DNA from: JBDGYW01 sp964580055
Lineage (GTDB): Bacteria; Gemmatimonadota; Gemmatimonadetes; Gemmatimonadales; GWC2-71-9
Direction: 5' to 3'
DNA: 64,000 nt
NCBI GenBank assembly: GCA_964580055.1
Contig: CAZOJI010000022.1
Span: 9,645-73,644 of the forward strand
Shown one piece after another: positions 43,285 through 53,885 of this stretch (the first letter of the stretch is position 1; each line of letters opens with the position of its first letter). The notes under the pieces were generated by a model. That model made no database searches and was not told where the DNA came from. It saw nothing but the letters and a program-made list of their open reading frames with translations. Both the position numbers and the translations under genes were made by a program.

Positions 43285-44658
43285 ATGCTGAAAGATGTGA
43301 AGGTTCCGGAAATATCCGAGAACGTCGAGTCGGGTGACGTATCCAAAGTCCTTGTGAAAGCTGGTGACACGATCACCAAGGACCAGGGCTTGCTCGAATT
43401 GGAGACGGACAAGGCGGTAGTGGAGATGCCTGCCCCGTTCGCCGGCACCGTGAAGGAAGTGCGGGTGAACGAGGGTGACACTGTCAACATCGGGCAGGTG
43501 GTTTTTTCAGTCGAGACGGACGAAGCAGGAGATGAAGAAGCCCCGGAACCGGAAGACAAGACCGAGAGCGTCGCTCCAGAGGAAGGTCCCGTAGAGGAGG
43601 AAGCCGCGGACGAAGAAGCGACCGACGAACGAGGCACAGAGCATGAAGAGGAACCTTCCGAGGCGGGCAAACCGGAAGCGCCGCAGCCCGAAACCGACTC
43701 GGCGAAGGAGGACGGCCCGGCGCCCGAGCCTCCGCGGGAAGCTGAAGGCCCTGACATCGTGAACCCGCCGCCCGCTCCGCCGTCAGTGAGGCGTTTCGCT
43801 CGTGAAACCGGCGTGAACATCCGGGAGGTGAAGGGCACTGGGCGGCGTGGCCGCATCACGGTCGACGACGTCAAGCTGTACGCCAAGCGGCGCCTGGCCG
43901 AGCCGGACAGCGCGGTGCCCGGCGTGGTGCAGACTCAGCGGCTTCCCGACTTCGAGAAATGGGGTGAGGTGGATCGGGAGAAGTTCAACAAGATTCGTCG
44001 AATCACCGCTGAGACCATGGCAAACGCGTGGGTGACCATTCCCCACGTGACTCAGTTCGAGAAGGCCGACATCTCCGATCTAGAGGAATTCCGCGAGCGT
44101 TTCGCGAAGCAAGTGGAAAAGACCGGCGGCAAGCTCACCGTAACGGCGATCGTGATAAAGGTGCTGAGCCTCGCTCTCGAATCCTATCCGCGCTTCAATT
44201 CCAGCATCGACATCGAGAACAACGAGTATATCTACAAGCGCTATCACAACATCGGCATCGCAGCGGCGACACCTCGCGGGTTGCTGGTGCCGGTGATGAA
44301 GAACGTGCAGGACAAGTCGATCACAGACGTTGCCGTTGAGCTGTCGGAGTTGGCGAGCAAAGCGCGTGATGGCAAGTTGAGCCCCGACGACATGGAGGGC
44401 GGCACGATCACCATCTCGAACCAGGGTCCTATGGGTGGCGAGCAGTTCACGCCGATTGTCTACCCTCCCCAGGTTGCGATACTGGGCGTATCCACCTCGC
44501 GTGTCGAGCCCTATTGGACCGGCAGCGAGTTCGAGCCGCGCACCATGATGCCGCTGGCCCTTTCGTACGACCACCGGGCAAACGACGGAGCCGACGCGTC
44601 CGCATTCCTTCACTTCTTCTGCGAGTCACTGAAACACCCGCTCGCGCTGTTCTTGTAG
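43285..44658 (+). CDS. aceF: Dihydrolipoamide acetyltransferase (E2)
   Basis: About 457 residues from ATG 43285. One lipoyl domain (about 1-78) with the lipoylated Lys at residue 43 in E-T-D-K-A-V-V-E; a long acidic Glu/Pro linker (about 80-165); a peripheral-subunit-binding domain with R-R-F-A-R-E-T-G-V and G-R-R-G-R-I-T-V-D-D-V; and the catalytic core ending in Y-D-H-R-A-N-D-G-A-D-A-S-A-F, where H-R-x-x-D-G holds the catalytic His and Asp. The linker is unusually acidic, as in halotolerant bacteria. It sits 59 bases after aceE and 47 before lpd. Confidence 0.95.
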   Translation: MLKDVKVPEISENVESGDVSKVLVKAGDTITKDQGLLELETDKAVVEMPAPFAGTVKEVRVNEGDTVNIGQVVFSVETDEAGDEEAPEPEDKTESVAPEEGPVEEEAADEEATDERGTEHEEEPSEAGKPEAPQPETDSAKEDGPAPEPPREAEGPDIVNPPPAPPSVRRFARETGVNIREVKGTGRRGRITVDDVKLYAKRRLAEPDSAVPGVVQTQRLPDFEKWGEVDREKFNKIRRITAETMANAWVTIPHVTQFEKADISDLEEFRERFAKQVEKTGGKLTVTAIVIKVLSLALESYPRFNSSIDIENNEYIYKRYHNIGIAAATPRGLLVPVMKNVQDKSITDVAVELSELASKARDGKLSPDDMEGGTITISNQGPMGGEQFTPIVYPPQVAILGVSTSRVEPYWTGSEFEPRTMMPLALSYDHRANDGADASAFLHFFCESLKHPLALFL

Positions 44659-44705
44659 GATGCTTTCTGCAGAACTGAATGGGATTCCCAGGGAGAATCG
44701 TACAC

Positions 44706-46133
44706 GTGGCCGACAATAGCAAACGTGAACTGGTCGTAGTAGGTGGCGGCCCGGGTGGCTACACCGCCGCATTCCACGCCGCCGACAAGGGTATGCAGGT
44801 GACATTGGTCGATCCCGAGCCGAATCCCGGTGGTGTTTGCCTCTACCGCGGCTGCATTCCATCCAAGGCACTGTTGCACCTGGCGAAGGTGATCCACGAA
44901 GCCGCCGAAGTGGAGAACCGTGGGATTACGTTCGGGGCGCCGAAGGTCGACGCCTCAAAGGTGCGCGCCTTCAAGGATGATGTGGTACAACAGTTGACGG
45001 ACGGCGTGGGCCAGCTAGCCAAGGCACGAAAGGTCGAGCACATCCGTGGATATGCCACGTTCGGTAGCTCCACCGCCCTGAAGATAGATACTGTCGATGG
45101 CGATAGCATGGAGGTGGAGTTCGAGCACGCCATCCTCGCCACCGGCTCCGCGCCGGCTCACCTGCCGGTGTTCGACTGGGAATCAGACAGGGTGTTGGAC
45201 TCTTCCGGAGCGCTGGATGTTACCGGCCCTCCGAAGAACCTGCTGGTGGTGGGTGGCGGTTATATCGGCCTGGAGCTCGGTAGCGTCTATGCCGCCCTGG
45301 GAACCGAGGTTACGGTCGTGGAAATGCTGCCACAAATACTCACCGGGGTAGACCGTGACCTGGTGCGCCCTCTTCAAAAACGTCTGCAGAGCCTCTTCGC
45401 CGGTATATACACCCAAGCGAAGGTGATCGAATCGAAGGTTCAGAAGAATGGCATAAAGGTGTCGCTGGAGGGCAAGGGGACGGATGACGCGCGCAAGTTG
45501 TACGAGCGCGTCTTGGTCGCCGTAGGGCGCAAACCGGTTACCAACAGCATCGGCTTGGAGAACACGGAGATACAGTTGGACAGCAATGGATTCGTTAAGG
45601 TCGATCCTCAGCGGCGAACAAACGATTCCCGCATTTACGCCATCGGGGACGTCACCGGCCAACCGATGCTCGCGCACAAAGCTTCCCACGAGGGAAGAGT
45701 TGCCGTAGACGCCATCGCTGGCTCCAAGGACGTGTTCCAGCCCCAGGCGATCCCGGCGGTCGTGTTCACGGATCCCGAGGTTGCATGGACCGGCCTAACG
45801 GAGCTGGAAGCCAAGAACCGGGAAATCGAGGTGGCGGTCTCACGTTTCCCGTGGGCCGCTTCCGGCCGCGCTCAGTCGCTCGGCGGAGTGGACGGAGTCA
45901 CGAAGCTGATCACGAGCAAGGAGGACGAGCGCTTGCTGGGCGTGGGCATTTGCGGTCCGGGCGCGGGCGAGCTGATTGCCGAAGGCACGCTCGCCATTGA
46001 GATGGGCGCGGTTGCCGAGGATCTGGCGTTGACGATCCACGCCCACCCGACCCTGTCCGAGACCCTGATGGAAGCGGCGGAGAGCCTCTACGGCTCTGCG
46101 ACACACTATTTCCGAAAGAAGCGCACCACCTAA
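44706..46133 (+). CDS. lpdA: Dihydrolipoamide dehydrogenase (E3)
   Basis: About 475 residues from GTG 44706, with GGGAG upstream. FAD motif V-V-G-G-G-P-G-G-Y-T-A-A at the start, redox disulfide C45 and C50 in G-G-V-C-L-Y-R-G-C-I-P-S-K, NAD motif V-V-G-G-G-Y-I-G-L-E-L-G near residue 180, and the C-terminal active-site His-Glu in H-A-H-P-T-L-S-E-T. It reoxidises the lipoyl arm of E2. Third gene of the complex; the same protein may also serve 2-oxoglutarate dehydrogenase and the glycine cleavage system. Confidence 0.96.
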   Translation: MADNSKRELVVVGGGPGGYTAAFHAADKGMQVTLVDPEPNPGGVCLYRGCIPSKALLHLAKVIHEAAEVENRGITFGAPKVDASKVRAFKDDVVQQLTDGVGQLAKARKVEHIRGYATFGSSTALKIDTVDGDSMEVEFEHAILATGSAPAHLPVFDWESDRVLDSSGALDVTGPPKNLLVVGGGYIGLELGSVYAALGTEVTVVEMLPQILTGVDRDLVRPLQKRLQSLFAGIYTQAKVIESKVQKNGIKVSLEGKGTDDARKLYERVLVAVGRKPVTNSIGLENTEIQLDSNGFVKVDPQRRTNDSRIYAIGDVTGQPMLAHKASHEGRVAVDAIAGSKDVFQPQAIPAVVFTDPEVAWTGLTELEAKNREIEVAVSRFPWAASGRAQSLGGVDGVTKLITSKEDERLLGVGICGPGAGELIAEGTLAIEMGAVAEDLALTIHAHPTLSETLMEAAESLYGSATHYFRKKRTT

Positions 46134-46302
46134 GCTGCAGATTCTGGTTCTGACACTCCGCCGGGATCATTCGCACCCGGCCGCTGCAACCGTCCCGACG
46201 GAAAGAAGAACACATCCCCAGGCGTTGGTAAGAAATATGCGGAGCCCTTTTTAGGGCTATCCTCCATATCGATGTGGCGTGACGCACGTCAGATTCATTC
46301 AA

Positions 46303-46953
46303 ATGAAAGAGACCAGTTCCTTCGATGCAGAGCGCGAGAGAATGGTGAAGAGCCAACTCGAGGCTCGGGGCATCGCAGACGAGAATGTGTTGCGCAGCAT
46401 GAAGGATGTGCCGCGGGAAGTGTTCGTTCCCAGAGAACTGCGGTATCAGGCCTACGAGGATAGGCCTCTGCCGATCGGAACCGAACAGACGATCTCGCAG
46501 CCTTTCATTGTCGCCGCCATGATCCAGGCTCTGCAGTTGACCCCTACCGACAAAGCCCTGGAAGTCGGCGCCGGCTCCGGTTACGCGGCGGCTGTAATGA
46601 GTCGGATCGCGGGCGCGGTATATGCCATAGAGCGTCACGAAAACCTCGTTCGTCAGGCTCGCGAACGGATCGAACGCCTGGGTTACGACAACCTGGAGAT
46701 CAGGCATGGCGACGGGACCCTTGGGTGGCCGGAGGAAGCGCCCTTCGACGCAATCGTCGTCGCTGCAGCAGCGACCCGTGTACCCCCGAGCTTGCGGGAA
46801 CAGCTCACCGTGGGCGGCAGATTGGTGATCCCAGTGGGATCCGGATTCTTCGATCAGCGCTTGGTTCGCATCACACGCACCTCCGAGAAAGGGTTCGAGG
46901 AACGCGAGTTGGAGGCGGTGCGTTTCGTACCCCTCGTGGGGAAAGAGGCTTGA
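46303..46953 (+). CDS. pcm: Protein-L-isoaspartate O-methyltransferase
   Basis: About 216 residues from ATG 46303; a GTG at 46279 is an alternative and neither has a strong ribosome-binding site. The SAM-binding fold shows R-M-V-K-S-Q-L-E-A-R-G-I, V-P-R-E-V-F-V-P, T-I-S-Q-P-F-I-V-A-A-M and E-V-G-A-G-S-G-Y-A-A-A-V, all typical of PCMT. It methylates isoaspartyl residues in aged proteins so that they can revert to aspartate. A palindrome AGCCCT-TTTT-AGGGCT lies about 40 bases upstream. Confidence 0.93.
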   Translation: MKETSSFDAERERMVKSQLEARGIADENVLRSMKDVPREVFVPRELRYQAYEDRPLPIGTEQTISQPFIVAAMIQALQLTPTDKALEVGAGSGYAAAVMSRIAGAVYAIERHENLVRQARERIERLGYDNLEIRHGDGTLGWPEEAPFDAIVVAAAATRVPPSLREQLTVGGRLVIPVGSGFFDQRLVRITRTSEKGFEERELEAVRFVPLVGKEA

Positions 46954-47197
46954 GGGCGCCGCGAAGCTGCAATCGCTCTGTTGTTGAACCGAGTCGCCAA
47001 TATCTGGCGGCACAGCATTTCGAGCGCTGCCCCATCGGGCGGGGCTCATCGACTCGATCTCGTCCAGCTCGAGGTGGTACCCGGCAGTCCTCTCGCGCCT
47101 CGTACAAACAAGAACTGTGCGGACAACTAAAGCTCTGCGGGAAAGCGTCAAGACTCGAAATGCGGAGCACAAATGCGTTACAGCTTCAGTATCATGT

Positions 47198-47217
47198 CGA
47201 TCACTGGCCGATCACTG
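47198..47217 (+). promoter_or_regulatory. Direct repeat CGATCACTG x2 before proV
   Basis: Two exact copies of CGATCACTG start 11 bases apart (47198 and 47209), about one helical turn, and end 18 bases before the proV start. The geometry suits a dimeric regulator binding one face of the DNA. The regulator is unknown. Confidence 0.4.
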
Positions 47218-47235
47218 ATTGAACAACGGTGACCA

Positions 47236-48419
47236 ATGGCAAACATCGAGGTAGAAGAACTATTCAAGGTCTTCGGTCCCGAGAACAGGATCGACGAAGC
47301 GATCGACCTGGCCAAAGAGGGAAATTCGCGGGCAGACGTTCAGGAGCAAACGGGCTGCACGATAGCCGTGAACGACGTCAGCTTCACTGTGGAAGGGCCC
47401 GAGATTTTCGTGATCATGGGCCTCTCAGGCAGCGGCAAGTCAACGCTCTTGCGCTGCGTGAATCGACTGATAGAACCGTCCGCCGGCCGAGTGAGCATCG
47501 ATGGCGAAGATGTGCTGGCGATGGATTACAAGTCGATCCTGAAGATGCGCGAACAGAAACTCGCCATGGTGTTTCAACACTTCGGTTTACTCTCGCACAA
47601 GAACGTCTTGGAAAACACTGCGTTCGGCCTGGAGCTGCGTGGCGTTCCCAAGAAGGAGCGGGAAGAGAAGGCGAGAGAGACTCTCGAGATGGTCGGATTG
47701 TCCGAATACGCACACTCCATGGTCAGCGAACTGTCGGGAGGAATGCAGCAGCGCGTCGGGCTGGCACGGGCCCTGGCGACGGACGCGGAGGTGCTCCTCA
47801 TGGATGAAGCCTTCAGTGCACTCGACCCACTCATACGTGCCGAAATGCAGAGCGAGTTTCTGGAGCTCCAGCGCAAGATTCCCAAGACGATCCTGTTCAT
47901 CACCCACGATCTGAGCGAGGCCCTGATGCTGGGCGACCGCATAGCCATCATGAAGGACGGCGCCGTCGTTCAGGTCGGCGGGCCCGAAGAGATCGTCGTC
48001 GATCCGGAATCAAACTACGTCAAGTCATTCGTCGAGAACGTGGACCGATCCCGCGTCCTAACAGCGGCCACCGCCGGGGAGAAACGTCCCACGGTATCGG
48101 TGGAGGATTCGGTGCAGGAAGCCATCGACTGCATGGAAGAGCTGCGCGTCCCCTCCATACTCGTGTTGGATCAGGGCAGCCCGGCCGGCGTCGTATGGCT
48201 GCAGGACGCGCGAGATGCGTTACAGGAAGACAACCCGCGGCTCAGTGAGATCATGGAGCCACCACCGGAAGCGGTCGAGCCGGACGAGAACCTGATAACC
48301 ATACTGGCGCGAGCGGCGGAGTCATTGGCTCCGTTGCCGGTAATGAACAACGACGGAGAACTGCACGGGGTGGTGACCAAGGACATGTTGCTGCGCGCTA
48401 TCGCAGGAGATGAACAAGA

Positions 48420-48423
<4 letters not shown>
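47236..48423 (+). CDS. proV: Glycine betaine/proline ABC transporter ATP-binding protein
   Basis: The 395-residue protein matches ProV/OpuAA: N-terminal helix leading to V-N-D-V-S-F, Walker A G-L-S-G-S-G-K-S-T, Q-loop Q-H-F-G-L-L, signature L-S-G-G-M-Q-Q-R, Walker B V-L-L-M-D-E, switch T-H-D-L. A tandem CBS module fills about residues 275-390; in OpuA-type systems this senses ionic strength. It energises uptake of compatible solutes. Its stop overlaps the proW start by four bases, and the direct repeat at 47198 lies in front. Confidence 0.95.
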
Positions 48424-49238
<815 letters not shown>

Positions 49239-49264
49239 GAATCAAGGAGCGAGGACTGGAACAT

Positions 49265-50170
49265 ATGCGCCAATTGAACCGTGGAATCGAGGTTGCACTC
49301 TGGTTGGCCGCATTGGCTTGTATTGTCTTGGTGGGGCACTTCCTGCTTCCCAGGTCCGAACGAGCCGGTGTAGAGCGCAGATCCGTGCACATCGGTTACG
49401 TCAGTTGGGCCGAAGGCATCGCCATGACGCACCTGGCCAAGGTTATCCTCGAGGAACGGATGGACTACGAGGTTAACCTCACCCTAGCGGATCCGGCGCC
49501 GATCTTCGTCAGCCTCGCCGAAGGCAACGTCGACTTTTTCCTGGATGCGTGGCTGCCGCGTACTCACAGCAGCCATATGGATGAATACGGAGACGTGGTC
49601 AACGACCTCGGGTATAACTACGAGGGGGCGCGCATCGGACTCGTGGTTCCCCAGTATGTGGGCTTGACCACCATTCCGGATCTAGACGACGCAGATGGAA
49701 TGCTTGGCGGCACGATCACCGGCATCGATGCCGGTGCCGGAATCATGGCTGCTACGCGAAACGCCATCGACGAGTACGATCTGGATCTGCGGCTAGTCAC
49801 GTCCAGTGGTGCCGCAATGACCGCCTCTCTGAACGACGCAATACAAGCGGAAGAGCCGATCGTCGTGACAGGCTGGAAACCTCACTGGATGTTCTCCCGC
49901 TGGCAGTTGAAGTTCCTCGACGACCCGCGAGAGATCTATGGCGAGGAGGAAAACATCCATACCATCGGCAGGCCGGGCATATCCCGGGATCTGCCGGAGC
50001 TTGTGTCATTCTTTAAGCGATTCCAATTCACCGACCAGCAGATCGGAACTCTCATGGACGCCATGAATCGGGCAGCTTCAGAAGAAGCCGCCGCCCGAGA
50101 TTGGATGTCCGAACACGCCGATCTCGTCGACGGATGGCTGGGCGAAGAAAACGACTCTGAGGCGCGGTGA
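49265..50170 (+). CDS. proX: Glycine betaine-binding protein, membrane-anchored
   Basis: The 301-residue protein has an uncleaved-looking N-terminal hydrophobic helix (about 9-29) without a clear lipobox, so it may be tethered. The ligand cage Trp residues are in place: Y-V-S-W-A-E-G-I-A (about 43-51), L-D-A-W-L-P (about 94-99) and G-W-K-P-H-W-M-F (about 199-206). These Trp boxes bind the trimethylammonium head of betaine. Last gene of proVWX. Confidence 0.93.
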   Translation: MRQLNRGIEVALWLAALACIVLVGHFLLPRSERAGVERRSVHIGYVSWAEGIAMTHLAKVILEERMDYEVNLTLADPAPIFVSLAEGNVDFFLDAWLPRTHSSHMDEYGDVVNDLGYNYEGARIGLVVPQYVGLTTIPDLDDADGMLGGTITGIDAGAGIMAATRNAIDEYDLDLRLVTSSGAAMTASLNDAIQAEEPIVVTGWKPHWMFSRWQLKFLDDPREIYGEEENIHTIGRPGISRDLPELVSFFKRFQFTDQQIGTLMDAMNRAASEEAAARDWMSEHADLVDGWLGEENDSEAR

Positions 50171-50282
50171 CCTCGTTCTAAAGCGCCACGCCTATGTCGG
50201 TTGATTCGACTCGTCAGGCGCCAAACCGGCCTGTGCTACGCCGCCGCCCTCATGGAGAACGATGGGACAGCGCTGGGCGTTT

Positions 50283-50801
50283 CTACCGTGGCAGCTTCAC
50301 CAATTCCACTTCGTCGACCCAAACGGTGCCGGGACCGCTGACCACGATATTGAGCTGTACCGCATCGGGATTCTGGCCGGCCTCCAGAAAGAACGGAGTC
50401 TCCTGCAAGGTCCATTCGGTGGTGCCGGAGAGCGGAGCGTGCATAGCTCGAGAGAAGTACCGTCCCATCCCCGGAAAGCGGCACCACATCTCCAGGAACA
50501 CGTCGCCCTGTACGTTCTCCGTGCGCATACGCGCTCGGTAGACAAGGCGGCTGTCCTCGACATCTATGTCTCCGGCTTCGTACAATCGCACCGTGGTGGA
50601 ATCCTCGGCCTCGATCATTAGCGAACCGGTGCCGTCGCTGGTCGTTTCCGCATCGAAAACGACCTGGCCTTGCGAGACCACACCTGTCTCATCGTGCACC
50701 GCATTGCTGAACAACACTTCCTCCGCCGTCGACCCCTGTGAGCACGCCGCCCAGACGACGGACAACAAGATGGTCATGATTAGAGTGTGATTACGGCTCA
50801 T
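50283..50801 (-). CDS. Small lipoprotein with a jelly-roll-like domain
   Basis: A 172-residue protein; ATG 50801 has GGGAGGACATGA before it. A lipobox V-W-A-A-C is at about residues 16-20. The mature part looks all-beta, with D-G-T-G-S-L-M-I-E-A-E-D, L-V-Y-R-A-R-M-R-T-E-N-V-Q-G-D-V-F-L-E-M-W and V-W-V-D-E-V-E-L-V, the shape of carbohydrate-binding or galactose-binding-like domains. Many such proteins appear in Gemmatimonadota and planctomycete genomes without a known role. Convergent with proX. Confidence 0.7.
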   Translation of the reverse strand: MSRNHTLIMTILLSVVWAACSQGSTAEEVLFSNAVHDETGVVSQGQVVFDAETTSDGTGSLMIEAEDSTTVRLYEAGDIDVEDSRLVYRARMRTENVQGDVFLEMWCRFPGMGRYFSRAMHAPLSGTTEWTLQETPFFLEAGQNPDAVQLNIVVSGPGTVWVDEVELVKLPR

Positions 50802-50969
50802 TCATGTCCTCCCGCTATGATTCAACGCGGTTCGAGGCGGCCCGCCCTCCACGGCCGGCCACCCCTTCCCTCAATTGCCTCGGATTATCGGCAGCAATGA
50901 CCGTATCTCAACCCTCAACGCTGTTTCGAGCCGCACAGCGGTTTTCCACTGACTATATTCTTGTTGTCG

Positions 50970-53261
50970 ATGCGAAGAAACGTCATGGGGGAAAGACTCC
51001 GAGCAAGCTCAGGTTTGGCGTCGCTAGCTCGCCTTACTCTAAGCGTGCTCACGTTCAGTCTACTCGCCGGAGTGGCGGCTGTTTCCGCGCAGATCGCAGA
51101 GCAGCCGCCGGAAGCCGTGGCGAACGACAGGGATTGGCCCATAGATCCCGATGCCGCGGCTCGGCCCACGGCGCGTTCGGCTCCTGCTTCGGGGCCTATA
51201 GCCATCGACGGTCGTCTCGCTGAACCCTCCTGGGAGGAGGCAGACCCGTTCGGCAACTTCGTCCAGTCCAAGCCGCGCGCCGGGTATCCCGCCACTGAGC
51301 CGACCGTAGTGCGGATATTGCACGACAGCAAACACATCTACGTCGGCGCGACCTGCTACATCTCGGACCCCGACCACCTCACCATCACCAGCCTCGAGAG
51401 AGACTATGAGAGCTTGAACAGCGACGCGTTCGGTGTCGCATTCGACACGTTCCTGGACCGCAGCAGCTCGTTCATGTTCTTCGTGAATCCCAAGGGAGCG
51501 GTCAGAGACGCCCAGTCGTTCGACGACGCACGGATCAGAGACCTCGCATGGGACGGCATTCTCGAAGTGCGCACGCGAATAGACTCGACGGCGTGGACGG
51601 TCGAAATGGCAATCCCCTTGACCGCCTTGAGATTCGACCCGGCAAAGGACGGACAGGTCTGGGGAGCGAACTTCTTCCGTAGAGTGCGTTTCAAAGACGA
51701 GGATTCCTTCTGGGCTCCCATCGATCGAAGGAACAAGGTCTACACTATGTCCAAAGCGGGGACCATCCGCGGGCTGGGACAGCTCGACGCGGGTCGCAAC
51801 CTGCAGCTCAAGCCGTACGTTCGCGCCGCCAATATCGCCGGGAGCCGGCCGGCGGATGAAGACCGCGGAGGCGAGTACGACGGTGGCGTAGATCTGAAGT
51901 ACGGCATTACCTCGGGCATGGTCCTCGATCTAACCTATCGCACCGACTTCTCGCAGGTGGAAGTGGATCGTGAGCAGGTGAACCTCACCCGGTTCTCGCT
52001 CTTTTTCCCCGAGCAGAGGGAGTTCTTCGTTGAGAACTCGGGCATGTTCGCTTTCAGTGACGCGCTCGGCCGGGAGTTCCGCACCGGGGCGTCGGCGAGA
52101 GATTTCACATTCTTCCATTCCCGCCGCATTGGGCTCACCGACGGTGGAAGACCGATTCCCATAGTGGGCGGCGGGCGCCTGACCGGTCGTATCGGGGGCA
52201 GCGAGTTGGGCCTCTTGAATATGCAGACAGCCTCCACGGAAGAAGCCCCGCCGGAGAATTTCACGGCGGTCAGATTCCAGCGTAAGCTGTTCGGCAACTC
52301 GTCTGTGGGAGGCATGTTCCTCAACAGACAGGTAACCGACGGCGGCCGGCCGTACAACCGTGGCTACGGCGTGGACGCGAACATCGGCCTGTTCGGCAGG
52401 ATGATGATCAACTCTTATTTTGCCGTCACCGACTCGCCGGGCGAAGAAGGTATGGGCACTGCGGGGCGGGTTTCGGTTGCATGGCGCGACCAGTTGTGGA
52501 ACATCTCCGCATTCGCCAAGCGTGTCGAGGACAACTTCAACCCCGGCATGGGGTTTGTGCGGCGCAAGGGTATCAACCACCGTTACGGGACAATTGGAGC
52601 ACACCCGCGGCTGCGCTCCTCAATCGTGCAGGAGTTGAATCCCTACGGTGAGATTCACTACGTCACGAACCTGGAGGACGTGCTGGAAACCCGCCAGGGG
52701 ACCCTCGGTTTCGGCGTGACCTTCGTTGGCGGAGGAAGGTTGACGCTTCGAGCGGACGATCACTTCGAGCGCATTTTCGACAGTTTCCAGGTCAGTGGCA
52801 CCGCCACCGTCGAGCCTGGAGGCTACAACTACAGGAGGGGAAGCCTCAGCTACCGCTCCAGCGCCGGCCGGCCTCTGCATGGGAGAGTCAGCCTCAGCAA
52901 CGGGGGATTCTGGGACGGGAATCGGACCTCGGCAGAGCTTGGCATGACCTGGCGCGTCAACTACCGGCTTTCGCTCAACCTGTCCGCGAACCGCAACCAG
53001 ATATCGTTTCCCGACGGCGATTTCACCGCGGATGTCTATGGTACGCGAGTCAAGTTCACGCCCACGACCCGCATCGCCGCCAGCGCTTTCGTTCAGTACA
53101 ACGAGTCCACCGACGAGATGGTGAGCAATCTGCGCTTCAATTTCATCCACGCACCGCGCAGCGACCTGTTCCTGGTGTACACGGAGAGGCGCGCCATGCA
53201 AGACCGGGCGGTGCTCGACCAGTCGGTCACGTTCAAACTCACCAAACTACTTGCATTCTGA
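50970..53261 (+). CDS. DUF5916 protein with CBM9-like N-terminal domain (second copy)
   Basis: About 763 residues from ATG 50970 (ATG 50985 is an alternative). A signal peptide ends V-S-A-Q, followed by a Pro/Ala-rich lead, a CBM9-like domain (I-A-I-D-G-R-L-A-E-P-S-W-E-E-A near 70, F-F-V-N-P-K-G-A near 175) and the DUF5916 region with R-F-S-L-F-F-P-E-Q-R-E-F-F-V-E-N near 340. It ends with a barrel-like strand F-K-L-T-K-L-L-A-F. It is a divergent paralogue of the protein at 1582-3939; the two share order and motifs but not close sequence. Function unknown. The truncated E1-alpha follows by six bases. Confidence 0.88.
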   Translation: MRRNVMGERLRASSGLASLARLTLSVLTFSLLAGVAAVSAQIAEQPPEAVANDRDWPIDPDAAARPTARSAPASGPIAIDGRLAEPSWEEADPFGNFVQSKPRAGYPATEPTVVRILHDSKHIYVGATCYISDPDHLTITSLERDYESLNSDAFGVAFDTFLDRSSSFMFFVNPKGAVRDAQSFDDARIRDLAWDGILEVRTRIDSTAWTVEMAIPLTALRFDPAKDGQVWGANFFRRVRFKDEDSFWAPIDRRNKVYTMSKAGTIRGLGQLDAGRNLQLKPYVRAANIAGSRPADEDRGGEYDGGVDLKYGITSGMVLDLTYRTDFSQVEVDREQVNLTRFSLFFPEQREFFVENSGMFAFSDALGREFRTGASARDFTFFHSRRIGLTDGGRPIPIVGGGRLTGRIGGSELGLLNMQTASTEEAPPENFTAVRFQRKLFGNSSVGGMFLNRQVTDGGRPYNRGYGVDANIGLFGRMMINSYFAVTDSPGEEGMGTAGRVSVAWRDQLWNISAFAKRVEDNFNPGMGFVRRKGINHRYGTIGAHPRLRSSIVQELNPYGEIHYVTNLEDVLETRQGTLGFGVTFVGGGRLTLRADDHFERIFDSFQVSGTATVEPGGYNYRRGSLSYRSSAGRPLHGRVSLSNGGFWDGNRTSAELGMTWRVNYRLSLNLSANRNQISFPDGDFTADVYGTRVKFTPTTRIAASAFVQYNESTDEMVSNLRFNFIHAPRSDLFLVYTERRAMQDRAVLDQSVTFKLTKLLAF

Positions 53262-53267
53262 TACGGA

Positions 53268-53825
53268 GTGATGATGGTGCCGGCCTCTGGCAAGACGAGG
53301 TTGGAGGTATTGAGGTACATGCTCCTCGTTCGGGCGTTCGAGGACCGATTGACTCAGTTGGTCCAGGAGGGGGACCGTGTTCCCGGCATGCAGATTCTCG
53401 CAACCGGCCAGGAACGCACCGTGGCGGCAATCCTGGCTCTCCGCAAAGACGACGTGCTGGTCAGCAACCACAGGAACCATGCGCATCTCCTCGCGAGGGG
53501 AGCAGCACCGCGCGCTTTGATGGCTGAGATTTTTGGCAAGGCCACCGGCGTGAACAAGGGCAAGTCGGGTACGCTGCATCTTGTCGCTCCCGAAGTGAAC
53601 GCGCTGATGACCTCCACAGTGGTCGGCGCAGGGCCGCCTTTGGCTGCGGGCGCCGCGTTCGCCCAGCAGTACAGGAGCGAACAAAACATTACCGCAGTCA
53701 TCTTCGGCGACGGGGCAGCGGCGGAAGGGACAGAACTCCGTAACACCGCCGTTGCATGCGGCCTCTCCCGAGCCAATGTGGATGAACAATCGCCCGTCGC
53801 TTCCAACACTGAGACATCCATCTAG
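53268..53825 (+). pseudogene. 3'-truncated thiamine-dependent dehydrogenase E1-alpha
   Basis: The 185-codon frame matches the first half of E1-alpha subunits: Y-M-L-L-V-R-A-F-E-D-R near residue 17, the H-R-N-H-A-H-L-L-A-R-G block near 68, G-K-S-G-T-L-H-L near 99, and thiamine diphosphate motif G-D-G-A-A-A-E-G near 149. Full-length subunits are about 320 residues and continue with the helix that completes the cofactor site. Here homology stops about ten residues after the motif and the frame ends in an unrelated tail. No E1-beta gene is near. Probably non-functional, though it keeps a good start (GGAGTG before ATG). Confidence 0.7.
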
Positions 53826-53885
53826 ATTTCTGGGCAACGCGGGTTCGAAAACAGGCAATAATCACCTCGAGGAGGAATCCCAAGG

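Noticed and set aside
46245..46260. Palindrome AGCCCT-TTTT-AGGGCT considered as an lpdA terminator
   Set aside because: Short stem and no T-run after it; it is more than 100 bases after lpdA. Kept only as a note under pcm.
45910..47172. Long minus-strand open frame of 420 codons opposite lpdA and pcm
   Set aside because: Antisense to two well-supported genes, with a composition typical of GC-rich shadow frames and no motif.
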